Shown one piece after another: positions 1 through 8,038 of a stretch of 64,000 bases of DNA. The notes beneath the pieces were generated by a model. It was not told the origin of the DNA. It searched no databases and saw only the letters and a program-made list of their open reading frames with translations. The position numbers were made by a program, and so were the translations under genes. Position 1 is the stretch's first letter; every line of letters starts with the position of its first letter. This DNA comes from an uncultured Campylobacter sp. GTDB taxonomy: Bacteria > Campylobacterota > Campylobacteria > Campylobacterales > Campylobacteraceae. The DNA lies in assembly GCF_905373215.1 (NCBI RefSeq), contig NZ_CAJPRT010000008.1:1-64000 (forward strand), given 5' to 3'.

Positions 1-500
1 TCGGCGAGAGTGAGAAAAACGATAACTATCCAGTAAACGTCTGCGACTCTCAAGCTGTCGCCGCGCGTAACCCAGTTTATACTTCACGTCCTCTAGAAGC
101 GGGCGTCGTGAAAAAATTTGACACTCTAGAGGAGCTTGCGAAGGCTTACAATCTGCCGCTGGAGCCGTTTTTAAAGACCGTCGCGGATTATAACTCTTAT
201 GTCAAAGCGGGCAAAGATCCGGAATTCGGCAAAGTAGTCGATAAGCTGGATGGTATCGACGTTTCCAAGCCGCCGTTTTACGCAAGCCGCACGATGCCGA
301 AGGTGCACCACACGATGGGCGGACTTGAGATCAACACCAAAGCTCAAGTAATCTCGAGCCTTACTCACGAGCCGATCCCGGGGCTTTGGGCTGCGGGCGA
401 GGTAACCGGCGGCGTGCACGGCGCGAGCAGGCTCGGAACCTACGCGATCCTTGATTGTATGGTTTTCGGAATGATCGCGGGCGAAACAATCGGGGCTTAA
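1..500 (+). CDS. FAD-dependent flavocytochrome c-type reductase, C-terminal part (5' end outside window)
   Basis: The reading frame is open from base 3 to the stop at 498-500, so the gene begins before the window. The visible 165 residues match the C-terminal part of the soluble fumarate reductase/flavocytochrome c flavoprotein family. They contain the substrate-site stretch VHHTMGG, followed by INTKAQV, GLWAAGE and TGGVHGASRLG, the last being the C-terminal FAD contact with the proton-shuttling Arg. The His of HHTMGG corresponds, by my memory of Shewanella FccA, to a substrate-binding His, so this copy looks catalytically intact. It is followed by a closely related paralogue at 905. Such proteins reduce fumarate or related alkenes in the periplasm with electrons from cytochromes. 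The substrate cannot be told from the sequence. Confidence 0.9.
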   Translation, partial: GESEKNDNYPVNVCDSQAVAARNPVYTSRPLEAGVVKKFDTLEELAKAYNLPLEPFLKTVADYNSYVKAGKDPEFGKVVDKLDGIDVSKPPFYASRTMPKVHHTMGGLEINTKAQVISSLTHEPIPGLWAAGEVTGGVHGASRLGTYAILDCMVFGMIAGETIGA

Positions 501-904
501 ATTTAGCGCCTGCGAAATTTCGGCGCGAAGTAGCGGTGCGTGCTTTGCGCCGAAATACTATGTGCGTCTTTAAAATTTTCGAGACAAAGCCGAAAAGCGT
601 GCCCGTAGCATTTCAAAGCGTTTTAAAATTCTGTGGCGCGAGTTTTAAATTTGAATACCGCGCACTTTAAAATTTTATATCGGCAGCAAAATTTCGCACA
701 TGCGGCGAGCAAATCCGTGCGCCGTAAATTTTAAAATTTACGCCTAAACTTCGGCTAGCGGAGCGGAATTTATTCGCTTTAAATTTGCGCTTTTAAAATT
801 TCTTTTCTAAATTTTTAAAATTCTATCACTAAGTCTTTACGTTAAATTTTAAATTTCGCTACGCGGGTGTATAATCTATAAAATTTCAACGCAAGGAGCA
901 AAAA
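501..904. other. Intergenic region rich in AAATTT words
   Basis: There is no convincing gene here. The stretch is dominated by irregularly spaced AAATTT, TTTTAAAATT and AAATTTTAAAATTT words, the same word family that fills most gaps of this window. A promoter-like TATAAT lies near the right end. Confidence 0.6.
870..875 (+). promoter_or_regulatory. Probable sigma-70 -10 box of the FAD reductase gene
   Basis: TATAAT lies 30 bases before the ATG at 905, with an AAGGAG ribosome site in between. The same arrangement (TATAAT, short leader, AAGGAG) precedes other genes here and fits the Campylobacter vegetative promoter, which depends mainly on the -10 box. Confidence 0.55.
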
Positions 905-2449
905 ATGCAAGAAATTTCAAGACGAAATTTTATGAAAATCGGCGCGGCGGGAGCTCTGGCTCTGGCTACAAGCAGTGCTAGTGCAACGCAAAACGCCAAA
1001 GACGTAAAATTTGACGAAGAATATGACGTTGTTGTTATCGGTAGCGGTTTTGCAGGCTCGATGGCGACACTTCAGGCTCTTAAGCGCGGCAAAAAAGTGC
1101 TTATGATCGAAAAGATGGGCCGTGCGGGCGGCAATTCCGTCATTAACGCCGGCAATATGGCGGTACCAAATAACGAATTCCAAAAAGCCGCGGGCATCAC
1201 GGATAGTAAGGAGGCTTTCATCGCGGATTGCCTAAAAGACGGGCTAAATTTAAATCACGTAGATTTGCTAGGCGTCATCTACGACCGTGCAGGCGACGCT
1301 TTTGAATACCTAAAAAGTATCGGAGTGGAGTTTTCGGGCAAGGTGATATCTGCTAGCGGACACTCGCTAAAGCGCGCCGTACAGGCCAAAAATGCTAGCG
1401 GCTCGGGCTACATCCAGCCGATGCATAAGGCGATCGAGGAAAATGCAAATGCCGTAATCAAGAAGCGTACTAAATTTGATGATTTTGTCGTAGATGACAG
1501 CGGTCGCGTCGTAGGCGTAAAGTGTCGCGAAGAATATAAGTTCGATCCGCAGCTTGCTAGCGATGATAGGGAAAACAAAAGCGGCGAAGTAAAATTTTTT
1601 AAAGCCAAAGATGGTGTCATTTTGGCTGCGGGCGGATACAGCTCGGATAAGTGGTTTCGCGCTCAGCAGGTGCCGTATCTAAAAGACAATATCGAAACCG
1701 TAAGCCAACCCGGTGCTACCGCAGGTGCGCTTATCGCGGCGATGAAACTAGGTGCGAATCCTTTGCAACTCAGCTGGATTCAACTAAATCCTTATACCAA
1801 TCCTAGCGAGAAGGGATTTGGTACTTCTGCGCTATTTTCAAATCACTGCGCTAACGACTATGGTCTAACCATCGATCCAAAGACGGGCAAACGCTTTATG
1901 AACGAGCACGCCGGGCGCAAGATCAAAACCGAAGCGATCTTTAAATGCATGGCGGAGAGCGAAAATAACGACAACTATCCCGTAAATATCTGCGATCAAG
2001 CCGCAGTTGATGCAAATAATCCGGTCTATACGTCAAAAGGTGTAGAAGCAGGCTCAATTAAAAAATTTAATACCTTGGAAGAGCTTGCAAAATTTTATAA
2101 AATTCCGCTGGAGCCGTTTTTAAAAACCGTCGCGGATTTTAACGGCTATGTCAAAGCAGGAAGTGACCCGGAGTTTGGCAAGCCTTTGACAAAAGCCGAT
2201 GTAGGCGGTATCGACGTATCAAAAGCTCCATTTTATGCTTGCCAAACAAGCCCGAAAATTCTTTACTGTATGGGTGGCGTGCAGATCAATACCAAAGCTC
2301 AGGTTATCGACGCAGCTAGTGGCGAGCCGATCGCAGGATTATACGCTGCGGGCGAAATCACCGGTGGCGTTCACGGCGCAAGTAGGCTCGGTACTATGAG
2401 CATGGCTGATTGTATGGTTTTTGGCATGGTGGCGGCAGAAAATATCTGA
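905..2449 (+). CDS. Tat-exported FAD-dependent reductase, flavocytochrome c/fumarate reductase family, altered active site
   Basis: This 514-residue protein starts with a twin-arginine signal (SRRNFMK at residues 5-11, then a hydrophobic Ala-rich stretch), so it should fold with FAD and be exported to the periplasm. The Rossmann motif GSGFAG lies near residue 47 and the C-terminal motif TGGVHGASRLG is present. AAGGAG precedes the ATG. It has no haem domain, so electrons must come from a separate cytochrome. It is a paralogue of the truncated gene at 1-500. Unlike that copy it has LYC (residues 453-455) where the neighbour has HHT, and QLNP (N295) where fumarate reductases have a His; the Arg after GKRFMNE is kept. 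It therefore probably reduces something other than fumarate, for example an aromatic or imidazole acrylate, but this is inference. Confidence 0.88.
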   Translation: MQEISRRNFMKIGAAGALALATSSASATQNAKDVKFDEEYDVVVIGSGFAGSMATLQALKRGKKVLMIEKMGRAGGNSVINAGNMAVPNNEFQKAAGITDSKEAFIADCLKDGLNLNHVDLLGVIYDRAGDAFEYLKSIGVEFSGKVISASGHSLKRAVQAKNASGSGYIQPMHKAIEENANAVIKKRTKFDDFVVDDSGRVVGVKCREEYKFDPQLASDDRENKSGEVKFFKAKDGVILAAGGYSSDKWFRAQQVPYLKDNIETVSQPGATAGALIAAMKLGANPLQLSWIQLNPYTNPSEKGFGTSALFSNHCANDYGLTIDPKTGKRFMNEHAGRKIKTEAIFKCMAESENNDNYPVNICDQAAVDANNPVYTSKGVEAGSIKKFNTLEELAKFYKIPLEPFLKTVADFNGYVKAGSDPEFGKPLTKADVGGIDVSKAPFYACQTSPKILYCMGGVQINTKAQVIDAASGEPIAGLYAAGEITGGVHGASRLGTMSMADCMVFGMVAAENI

Positions 2450-2584
2450 ATTTAGGGCGCGACGGCATATTTAAATTTCGCCGTCACATCTAAATTTTAA
2501 AATTTTATGCAAAAGACGCGTAAAATTCTATTCGTTCGGTAAGGGTTAAATTTCACCGAAATTCGCATAGTTTGGGGGGCGGGC

Positions 2585-3346
2585 ATGATAGCGATCTATT
2601 TTAGCGCTACGGGCAACACGAAGCATTGCGCAGATAAGCTCATCGCTCATCTTGGCGGCGTCTGTGTCTCGATCGAGAGCGAGGCTTGCGGCGAGCTTTT
2701 AAAATGCCACAATGACGTCATTTTGGCGTATCCCGTCTATTTTAGCGACCTGCCGCGTATCGTGCGCGACTTCCTCTACGAAAATGGCGCGAGCTTTAGC
2801 GGCAAAAATGTATTCATCCTCGCTACGATGGAGATTTTCAGCGGCGATGGGGCAGGGTGCGCGGCTAGGGTTTTAAAGCGATTCGGCGCAAACATAACGG
2901 GCGGCGCTCATATCAAAATGCCGGCGTTCATCCTCGACGTGGCGATTTTCAGCTACTCGCAAGCAAAAAACGAGCTCATAATCAAAGAGGCGGACGCTAA
3001 AGTCAGACGCGTTGCGGAGGCGCTTAGCGCAAATCGTCCGCCGCAAGAGGGGCTGGGCGCGCTCTGTCGTATCGCAGGGTTTTTAGGACAGCGACTTTGG
3101 ATGAAAATTTGGGATAAAGGCCCCTTTGCTAAGCGCAAGCCGAGCCTTGATCCATCGCGATGCAGCGGCTGCGGGGCTTGCGTCAAACCCTGCCCGATGC
3201 GAAACATAAAGCTCGCTTGCAAAAAGGTGCAATTCGGCGATGATTGCACGCTTTGCTACAGGTGCGTAAATATATGTAAGCGCAAAGCGATTACGATCCT
3301 AGGCAGGGCGAAAAATTTAGAAAAGTCCATCCCTGCGGACTTATGA
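2585..3346 (+). CDS. EFR1-type flavodoxin/ferredoxin fusion protein
   Basis: The 253-residue product begins with a flavodoxin-like FMN-binding loop (YFSATGNTKHCA, residues 5-16) and ends with two 4Fe-4S motifs, CSGCGACVKPCP and CTLCYRCVNICK, at about residues 195-235. This order is that of EFR1-family ferredoxins, small cytoplasmic electron carriers that are often annotated only as ferrodoxin. No signal peptide is visible. It lies 135 bases after the FAD reductase gene on the same strand, with a GGGGGGCGGGC stretch just before the ATG. It may be co-transcribed, but a direct role in that reductase is unlikely because the reductase is exported. The partner is unknown. Confidence 0.8.
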   Translation: MIAIYFSATGNTKHCADKLIAHLGGVCVSIESEACGELLKCHNDVILAYPVYFSDLPRIVRDFLYENGASFSGKNVFILATMEIFSGDGAGCAARVLKRFGANITGGAHIKMPAFILDVAIFSYSQAKNELIIKEADAKVRRVAEALSANRPPQEGLGALCRIAGFLGQRLWMKIWDKGPFAKRKPSLDPSRCSGCGACVKPCPMRNIKLACKKVQFGDDCTLCYRCVNICKRKAITILGRAKNLEKSIPADL

Positions 3347-3700
3347 GGACGAGCTCATACCTCGCAAGTTCGCAATCAAATGCGTAAAAACGGGCGAGAA
3401 AATTTTACTTTTTGATAGTACTGCGCATAACTAAAGCGCGATGTTTTGCGACGAATATGGCACAAAAAAAGTAACTCGCCGCGAGCTCGTGAAATTTAAC
3501 CTACCGCCGTGCAAGACCCGCGTAAAATTTGGCTATAGCACCCACTACGACGACTACGAGACCGACGAGCGCGGTAGGGTCATATTAATAAACGGCGGGG
3601 CTGCCTCATGGAACGAGGTAAGGCAAACGGCTATATCGCCGTAAGCTACGAGGACGAAGCAGGCAAAAATACAAAATTTCGCTTATGTAGGCGGTCTTAA
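3347..3700 (+). pseudogene. Decayed gene of unknown function
   Basis: From 3351 a frame with protein-like composition runs to a TAA just before 3438, resumes in the same frame after that stop and reads to 3644. The adjacent frame then continues with a plausible tail (starting MERGKANGYIAVSYEDE at 3608) to about 3700. One in-frame stop plus one frameshift fits a degenerate gene better than several tiny genes. The pieces include FCDEYGTKKVTRREL and DDYETDERGRVI. I do not recognise the family, and the reading is tentative. Confidence 0.4.
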
Positions 3701-4201
3701 ATCTCAGTCTGTCTTTTTTGCTCCGTATTTAAATTTTACTCGGTCGCTAGATACTCCTAAATTTAAATTCTCTATAGCCGAATGTGGTGTCTTAGAATTT
3801 TAGCAAAGGTTTATCCTGTAATACTGCGCCGTGAAATTTCAGCGAAGGCTTATTTTACCGCATACCTCAAAATTCTTAAATTACTCGCGCCGGTCCACTT
3901 AAGCTCTAAAGCGCTTGCCTTATCACTTCGCCCAAAGGCAAAATGCTGCGCCTTGCCTTATTAATTCGCCGCGGAATTTCGCGGTAAAACTAAATTTTAA
4001 AATTTGGCCCATTTAAATTTAAAAGCGCACGACTATCGTAAAAATCATCCGATATTATTGGCGACGCCGGCCTAATTTTGAAATTACACTATCGCCTCTA
4101 TATACGGCTATAGTCGTTAAATTTTAAGCAACGATAGGCGATAAAATTTTAAGAATTTCGCCGCCCAGCATTTCTTTACGCCACCAAGCCCACAAAACCG
4201 C
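3701..4201. other. Intergenic region with scattered AAATTT words
   Basis: Nothing codes convincingly here. AAATTTTAAAATTT-type words occur repeatedly. The region separates the plus-strand cluster from the converging histidine kinase gene. Confidence 0.5.
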
Positions 4202-5899
4202 CTAAACCTTCTTAAACTCCACGCTAAATTTGCTTCCGCGTCCTACTTTGCTACGTAGTGAAATTTGCGCGCCATGGATTTTTGCGATTTGTGAGGCGAT
4301 GGCTAGCCCGAGCCCCGCGCCACTATTTTGCTCGCGATTTCTGGAACGCTCGATTTGATAGAGCTTGTCCCAAATTTTATTTTGTAAGGTAGGCTCGATG
4401 CCCTCTCCATCGTCGCTTATGCTAAGTTCGCACGCATCTGCGCTCACGCAGAGCTCTAAAACGACGCTGCTGCGCGCAAATTTTAAAGCATTGCTTAAAA
4501 GATTGTTAATCAGCCTGATCAAAAGCAGCTCATCACCGTTTACGCGCACTTCCTCGGCTATCTGCGAGCTAAAGCTTAGCCCCTTTTGCGCATACAAAAA
4601 TTGAAAGTCTTGCGCGCACTCGTTTGCGATTTTGCTTAAGCTTACGGGCGCCAAACGCGCGCCACGCTGTAAGCGAGCAAGCTCTAAAATCTGCTCTATT
4701 AGCGCCGAAATTTTACGCGCTTGATTGTTTATGACCGCGAAACTCTCCTTCGCCTCGCTCGCGTCTTGCTCGTAGGCTAGGGCATAGTCGCTTTGAGCCA
4801 GTATGACGGCAGCGGGTGTACGCAGCTCATGCGAAAGGTCGGCGCTTAGCTGCTGCTCGCGTTCAAACGCGCTTTGCAGCGATGCTAGCATTTCATTAAA
4901 CGTAGCCGCGAGCGCGCTTAGCTCATCCTTGCCTCGCGGTAGTTCTATTCGCCGCGTAAAATCGCCGCTAGCTCCGATCTCGCTAGCTGTGTGCGACATA
5001 ACGCGCACGGGCTTAAACGCTCTTTTTATGATCGCGTAGCCGCCGTAGATGACTAGCACTACAAATAGCGGCGATAGAATAAGAGCGATTAGCATCACGC
5101 GCTTCATCGCAAGCTCAAACTCGCTAACTGCGATGACGCCGCGTATCCATGCGCTGCGCCCCTTGATCTGCGCGTCGTAATAGAAAAACTCATCGTCGTC
5201 AAGCTCCACCTCGCGCGCGGCTTGAGGCGAGAGCGGCAACGCAGGCTCGAAGCCTTTAGGCACAAACCCTGCGATCACGCCGCCTTGTCCGTCATGTTCG
5301 TAGAAAAATACACCGTCATCAAAGCTTTTAAATTTTCCCTCGCGCGCGGCTTTTTGCACTAAGCGGGCAAGCTTTTTTTGGCTGACGGAGCTTCCTGATA
5401 CTTCGTCTAAAATATAGCCGCAAATGCCGATAATAGCGCCTGCAAACACTAAAATAAATACGCTGTAATAAAGCGTCACGCGTAGGCTGATAGGTAGCGC
5501 GCGTGAGCTAAAATTCTCCTTAGCGGTTGCAAATATTCTAGATAAGGCTTGAGTAAAATTTCTTATCGCGATTTTAGACGCGAAATTTTGTCCTTGACTT
5601 TGCGCGAGGACGCTATTAGAATTTTGCGCTAGATCAGGCGTTGCGCTTGTAGCAGCAAAATTCGGCGCAAAATTTGATGCCGTATTTTGCGTGGAATTCC
5701 GTTTAAAATTTGACGCCTGGCTTTGAGTAGAATTTAGAGCCCGGTTTAACTTAATATTTCGCGTGGGATTTTTCTTGCAGCTTTTCTTTAAACACGCAAA
5801 ATTTCGCACGAATTTTAATACGAAAAGCGCTGTAGCGGCAAAAATCTGCTTCGCAATCGCCGAAATTTTGATCCAAATCTTGCTATTTTGCCACAACAT
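4202..5899 (-). CDS. Sensor histidine kinase of a two-component system
   Basis: The C-terminal half is a standard kinase. It has a second membrane segment, a HAMP region (after IIKRAFKPVRVM), a HisKA box with the phospho-accepting His in LSHELRTPAA, and an ATP-binding domain with NLLSNALKF (N box), DDGEGIE (G1) and GAGLGLAIA (G2). A sensor domain of about 80 residues lies between two membrane helices. The first 140 or so residues are unusual: a short hydrophobic or cationic start is followed by Asn/Ser/Gln/Ala-rich sequence such as QNTASNFAPNF, resembling the low-complexity inserts in other genes here. I chose the ATG at 5899, which has GAGG eight bases upstream; a TTG at 5905 is also possible. 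The start overlaps the end of the response regulator gene, its cognate partner. With PepSY and a lipid A-type transferase nearby, it probably senses envelope or cationic stress. Confidence 0.88.
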   Translation of the reverse strand: MLWQNSKIWIKISAIAKQIFAATALFVLKFVRNFACLKKSCKKNPTRNIKLNRALNSTQSQASNFKRNSTQNTASNFAPNFAATSATPDLAQNSNSVLAQSQGQNFASKIAIRNFTQALSRIFATAKENFSSRALPISLRVTLYYSVFILVFAGAIIGICGYILDEVSGSSVSQKKLARLVQKAAREGKFKSFDDGVFFYEHDGQGGVIAGFVPKGFEPALPLSPQAAREVELDDDEFFYYDAQIKGRSAWIRGVIAVSEFELAMKRVMLIALILSPLFVVLVIYGGYAIIKRAFKPVRVMSHTASEIGASGDFTRRIELPRGKDELSALAATFNEMLASLQSAFEREQQLSADLSHELRTPAAVILAQSDYALAYEQDASEAKESFAVINNQARKISALIEQILELARLQRGARLAPVSLSKIANECAQDFQFLYAQKGLSFSSQIAEEVRVNGDELLLIRLINNLLSNALKFARSSVVLELCVSADACELSISDDGEGIEPTLQNKIWDKLYQIERSRNREQNSGAGLGLAIASQIAKIHGAQISLRSKVGRGSKFSVEFKKV

Positions 5900-6545
5900 A
5901 GCCAAGCCCTCGCTTCGTTTCTATTATATTGCCGTGCTCGCCTAGCTTTTTGCGGATATTCTTGATTAAAACATCGATAACATTTGAGCTTGCTTCGTCA
6001 CTAAAATCCCAAATGCTCTCGCCGATTTGTTCGCGGCTTAAAATCGCACCGCGATTTAGCATCAAAAGCTCTAAAATTCTATATTCCTTACCCGTTAGCT
6101 CCACTACCTCGCCCGCGCATACGACCGATTTTTTGCTTAGATTTAGGCGCACTTGCCTTATGATAATTTCGTTATCCGCAGTAGCGTTTTTACGCCTGAT
6201 AATTGCGCGAAGTCGCGCCAAAAGCTCACGAAAATCAAAGGGCTTAACCATATAATCGTCTGCGCCCAGATCAAGCCCTGCGACGATATCTTCTTTGGCG
6301 TCCCGCACAGTTAAAAATAAAACCGGCGTTCCCAGTCCGCGCGCCCGCGCCGCCTTCAAAAACTCAAAGCCGTCCATCACAGGCATCATCGCATCAAGCA
6401 CGATAGCGTCATATTTTGCGACATCCAAAAACTCTAGCGCTTCCTTGCCGCAAAAGGCGCAATCTACGCTGTAGCCGTCCTTTTTCAGACATTTTGCGAT
6501 GATTTGATTTAGATCTTTTTCATCCTCGACAAGTAAAATTTTCAA
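5883..6545 (-). CDS. OmpR-family response regulator
   Basis: The 220-residue protein has a receiver domain with the acidic pair EDE (residues 7-9), the phosphorylated Asp in AIVLDAMMPV (about residue 51), a Thr in LFLTVRD and a Lys in DYMVKPFD. A winged-helix DNA-binding domain follows, with LTGKEYRILELL and ending in TKRGLGYVVAK. The start appears to be TTG at 6545, five bases after AAGGA. The gene overlaps the downstream histidine kinase, so the two are co-translated. The upstream genes on the same strand encode a PepSY protein and small ORFs. A phosphoethanolamine transferase diverges beyond them and is a plausible regulon member, by analogy with PmrAB. Confidence 0.92.
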   Translation of the reverse strand: MKILLVEDEKDLNQIIAKCLKKDGYSVDCAFCGKEALEFLDVAKYDAIVLDAMMPVMDGFEFLKAARARGLGTPVLFLTVRDAKEDIVAGLDLGADDYMVKPFDFRELLARLRAIIRRKNATADNEIIIRQVRLNLSKKSVVCAGEVVELTGKEYRILELLMLNRGAILSREQIGESIWDFSDEASSNVIDVLIKNIRKKLGEHGNIIETKRGLGYVVAK

Positions 6546-6676
6546 AGCGTTCCTTTAAAATTTTGCTAATTCCAATCCGCCATTTTAGCCAAAAACGCAT
6601 AAATTTTGCGGCGCCTTGGATGTGTAAACCTGCTCGCTTTATGCACCACTAAATTTCAGTAGTGTTGGGAGCTGTG

Positions 6677-7077
6677 CTAATTCGCAGGCGCCTTTTGCCT
6701 AGCTCTAATCTCGCTTGCCTTTTTATCCGCTACGCTTCCTAACCACCCTAAAAAATTTAGCGCGCCTGCTGCGATATCTAGCGCAAAAAGCCCAAATCCT
6801 ACGCAGCCAAGCTTGAAATTTTGCTTAGCGATTTCGCGTTTGCAGCGGCTGCAAAGCACCGGCTTGCAAGAATTACAAACCTCCGCGCAGCTTGCTGCAC
6901 TGGCAGAATCTCGCGCGCTTGTAAATTACTTGTATCTGAAAGATTTTGCGTATCGGCGAAATTTTGCTCGCTAGCGAAATTTTGCGCACTTGATAAGTCA
7001 TGCGTCTGCAAAGAACTCCACTCGCTCTCACAATCTTTCGCATCCGCAAAAATTTTTTGATTTTCGCAACATTCCAT
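6677..7077 (-). pseudogene. Frameshifted small zinc-ribbon membrane protein
   Basis: Two overlapping minus-strand frames look like one broken gene. The first starts at 7077 (MECCENQK) and contains a QNFASEQNFADTQN low-complexity stretch. The second is open from 6925 to 6677 and carries a cysteine cluster (CAEVCNSCKPVLCSRCK) followed by a hydrophobic segment (FGLFALDIAAGALNFLGWLG). The switch would occur at the GCGCGC run near 6911-6919, a slippage-prone site. The intact product would be about 130 residues: an N-terminal linker, a zinc ribbon and one membrane helix. It sits inside the PepSY/two-component operon. I do not know its function. A sequencing error or programmed slippage are alternatives to decay. 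Confidence 0.45.
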
Positions 7078-7109
7078 GCTAGAAAAATCTTTAGAATTTT
7101 TCTAGCATG
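7075..7109 (-). repeat. Perfect 14-bp inverted repeat spanning a stop and a start codon
   Basis: CATGCTAGAAAAAT at 7075-7088 is exactly complementary to 7096-7109, with a 7-base loop. On the minus strand the stop codon of the 70-codon ORF (7104-7102) lies in one arm and the ATG of the following ORF (7077-7075) lies in the other. In mRNA the hairpin would bury the start codon. It could be an attenuator, a coupling element or a partial terminator; no uridine run follows. Confidence 0.6.
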
Positions 7110-7314
7110 ACGTGGGTTTCCGCTCGCTTGTTTCGCTAGCAAAATTTGCCGAAAAATCCTGCGCATTTTCATCTAAATTTTTAGCCGCGTCTACATTTTG
7201 GATACCATAAGTTATAGCATCAGCGTTTTTGTTTATGCTAAAATCCCTAGCGTCCAAAGCCTCACTAGTTTGGGCGGAGTTATCTGCTCCACCCTTTGAG
7301 CTTTGATTTTTCAT
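7102..7314 (-). CDS. Small hypothetical protein in PepSY/two-component operon
   Basis: This 70-codon ORF starts 13 bases after the PepSY gene stop (7328) and ends in the inverted repeat at 7075-7109. The product is hydrophilic and Asn/Asp/Ala/Ser rich (for example NVDAAKNLDENAQDF), without recognisable domain or membrane segment. It could be an independent small protein, the N-terminal part of the broken zinc-ribbon gene that follows in the same frame, or expanded low-complexity spacer. Confidence 0.35.
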   Translation of the reverse strand: MKNQSSKGGADNSAQTSEALDARDFSINKNADAITYGIQNVDAAKNLDENAQDFSANFASETSERKPTSC

Positions 7315-7327
7315 CTCGCACCTTCGC

Positions 7328-7831
7328 TTATTTTTGACGCTGCGAAATCTGTTCGCCCGTAGCAGCGTCGATTAGCACCTCTTTTTTGCTCATGCCTTGG
7401 CGCAGTTTGACTTCGTATGCAGGCTTGCCACCGTTGCTTTCTAAATCAACCTCGCGAAAATCCCAGCCGGCGTTTGCGCTAAGTGCTTTAGCGCGAGCGT
7501 CTGCAGCACTGATTTTGACCTGAGAATAATCAATTTTACTAAGCTTTAGCTTCTTTTGCGTTTGAGTTTTTAAAATTTCGCCGCTTTGAGCGTCGATTTT
7601 GATCTCGCTTTCGCTACCTTCTTTATACGACTCGATCTCATAGATGAGCCTTCCGTGCTCATCGTCGATTTCTACGCTTTTTATAGTCGCGTCACCAAAG
7701 TTTTGTTGCGCGATCCCTATTGCTTGATCGAATGAAACTTTAGCATCCTTTTCGCTAAAACTTCCTGCGTTTAATGCACCAGTAAGGGCGAACGCAGCGG
7801 CGAGCGCGCCTAAAACTTTAAGATTTTTCAT
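7328..7831 (-). CDS. Periplasmic PepSY-domain protein
   Basis: The start at 7831 (MKNLKVLGALAAAFALTGAL) is preferred over 7858 because AAAGGATT precedes it and a clean signal peptide follows. The mature part contains two PepSY-like units: one with FDQAIGIAQQNFG, LIYEIES and IDAQSGEIL, and a second with AADARAKALSA, YEVKLRQG and IDAATGEQI. PepSY proteins are secreted or periplasmic, with proposed inhibitory or chaperone-like roles, and often accompany OmpR-type two-component systems in Campylobacter. The gene is first in the minus-strand cluster that continues into the response regulator and histidine kinase, so it may modulate signal perception. Confidence 0.82.
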   Translation of the reverse strand: MKNLKVLGALAAAFALTGALNAGSFSEKDAKVSFDQAIGIAQQNFGDATIKSVEIDDEHGRLIYEIESYKEGSESEIKIDAQSGEILKTQTQKKLKLSKIDYSQVKISAADARAKALSANAGWDFREVDLESNGGKPAYEVKLRQGMSKKEVLIDAATGEQISQRQK

Positions 7832-8038
7832 CTTTAATCCTTTTAATTTTATTTCCAAATTTTATTTTGGATGGCGCAATTTTAAAACTTCAAGATGAAG
7901 CCAAGATGAATACGCGCGGAATTTTAAAATTTCACAAAAATTTTGCTGCGATTTGTGAGATACGAAGCGCGGAATTTCCGAGCATTTACCAAAACGCCGT
8001 AAAATTTCAACTTGAAATTTTATCTCAAGGAACGCTTT

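Noticed and set aside
1..2449. Assembly duplication of the reductase gene
   Set aside because: The two copies differ throughout, including active-site residues, so they are genuine paralogues.
3782..3964. 60-codon plus-strand ORF
   Set aside because: No ribosome site or recognisable feature; composition fits the surrounding non-coding word DNA.
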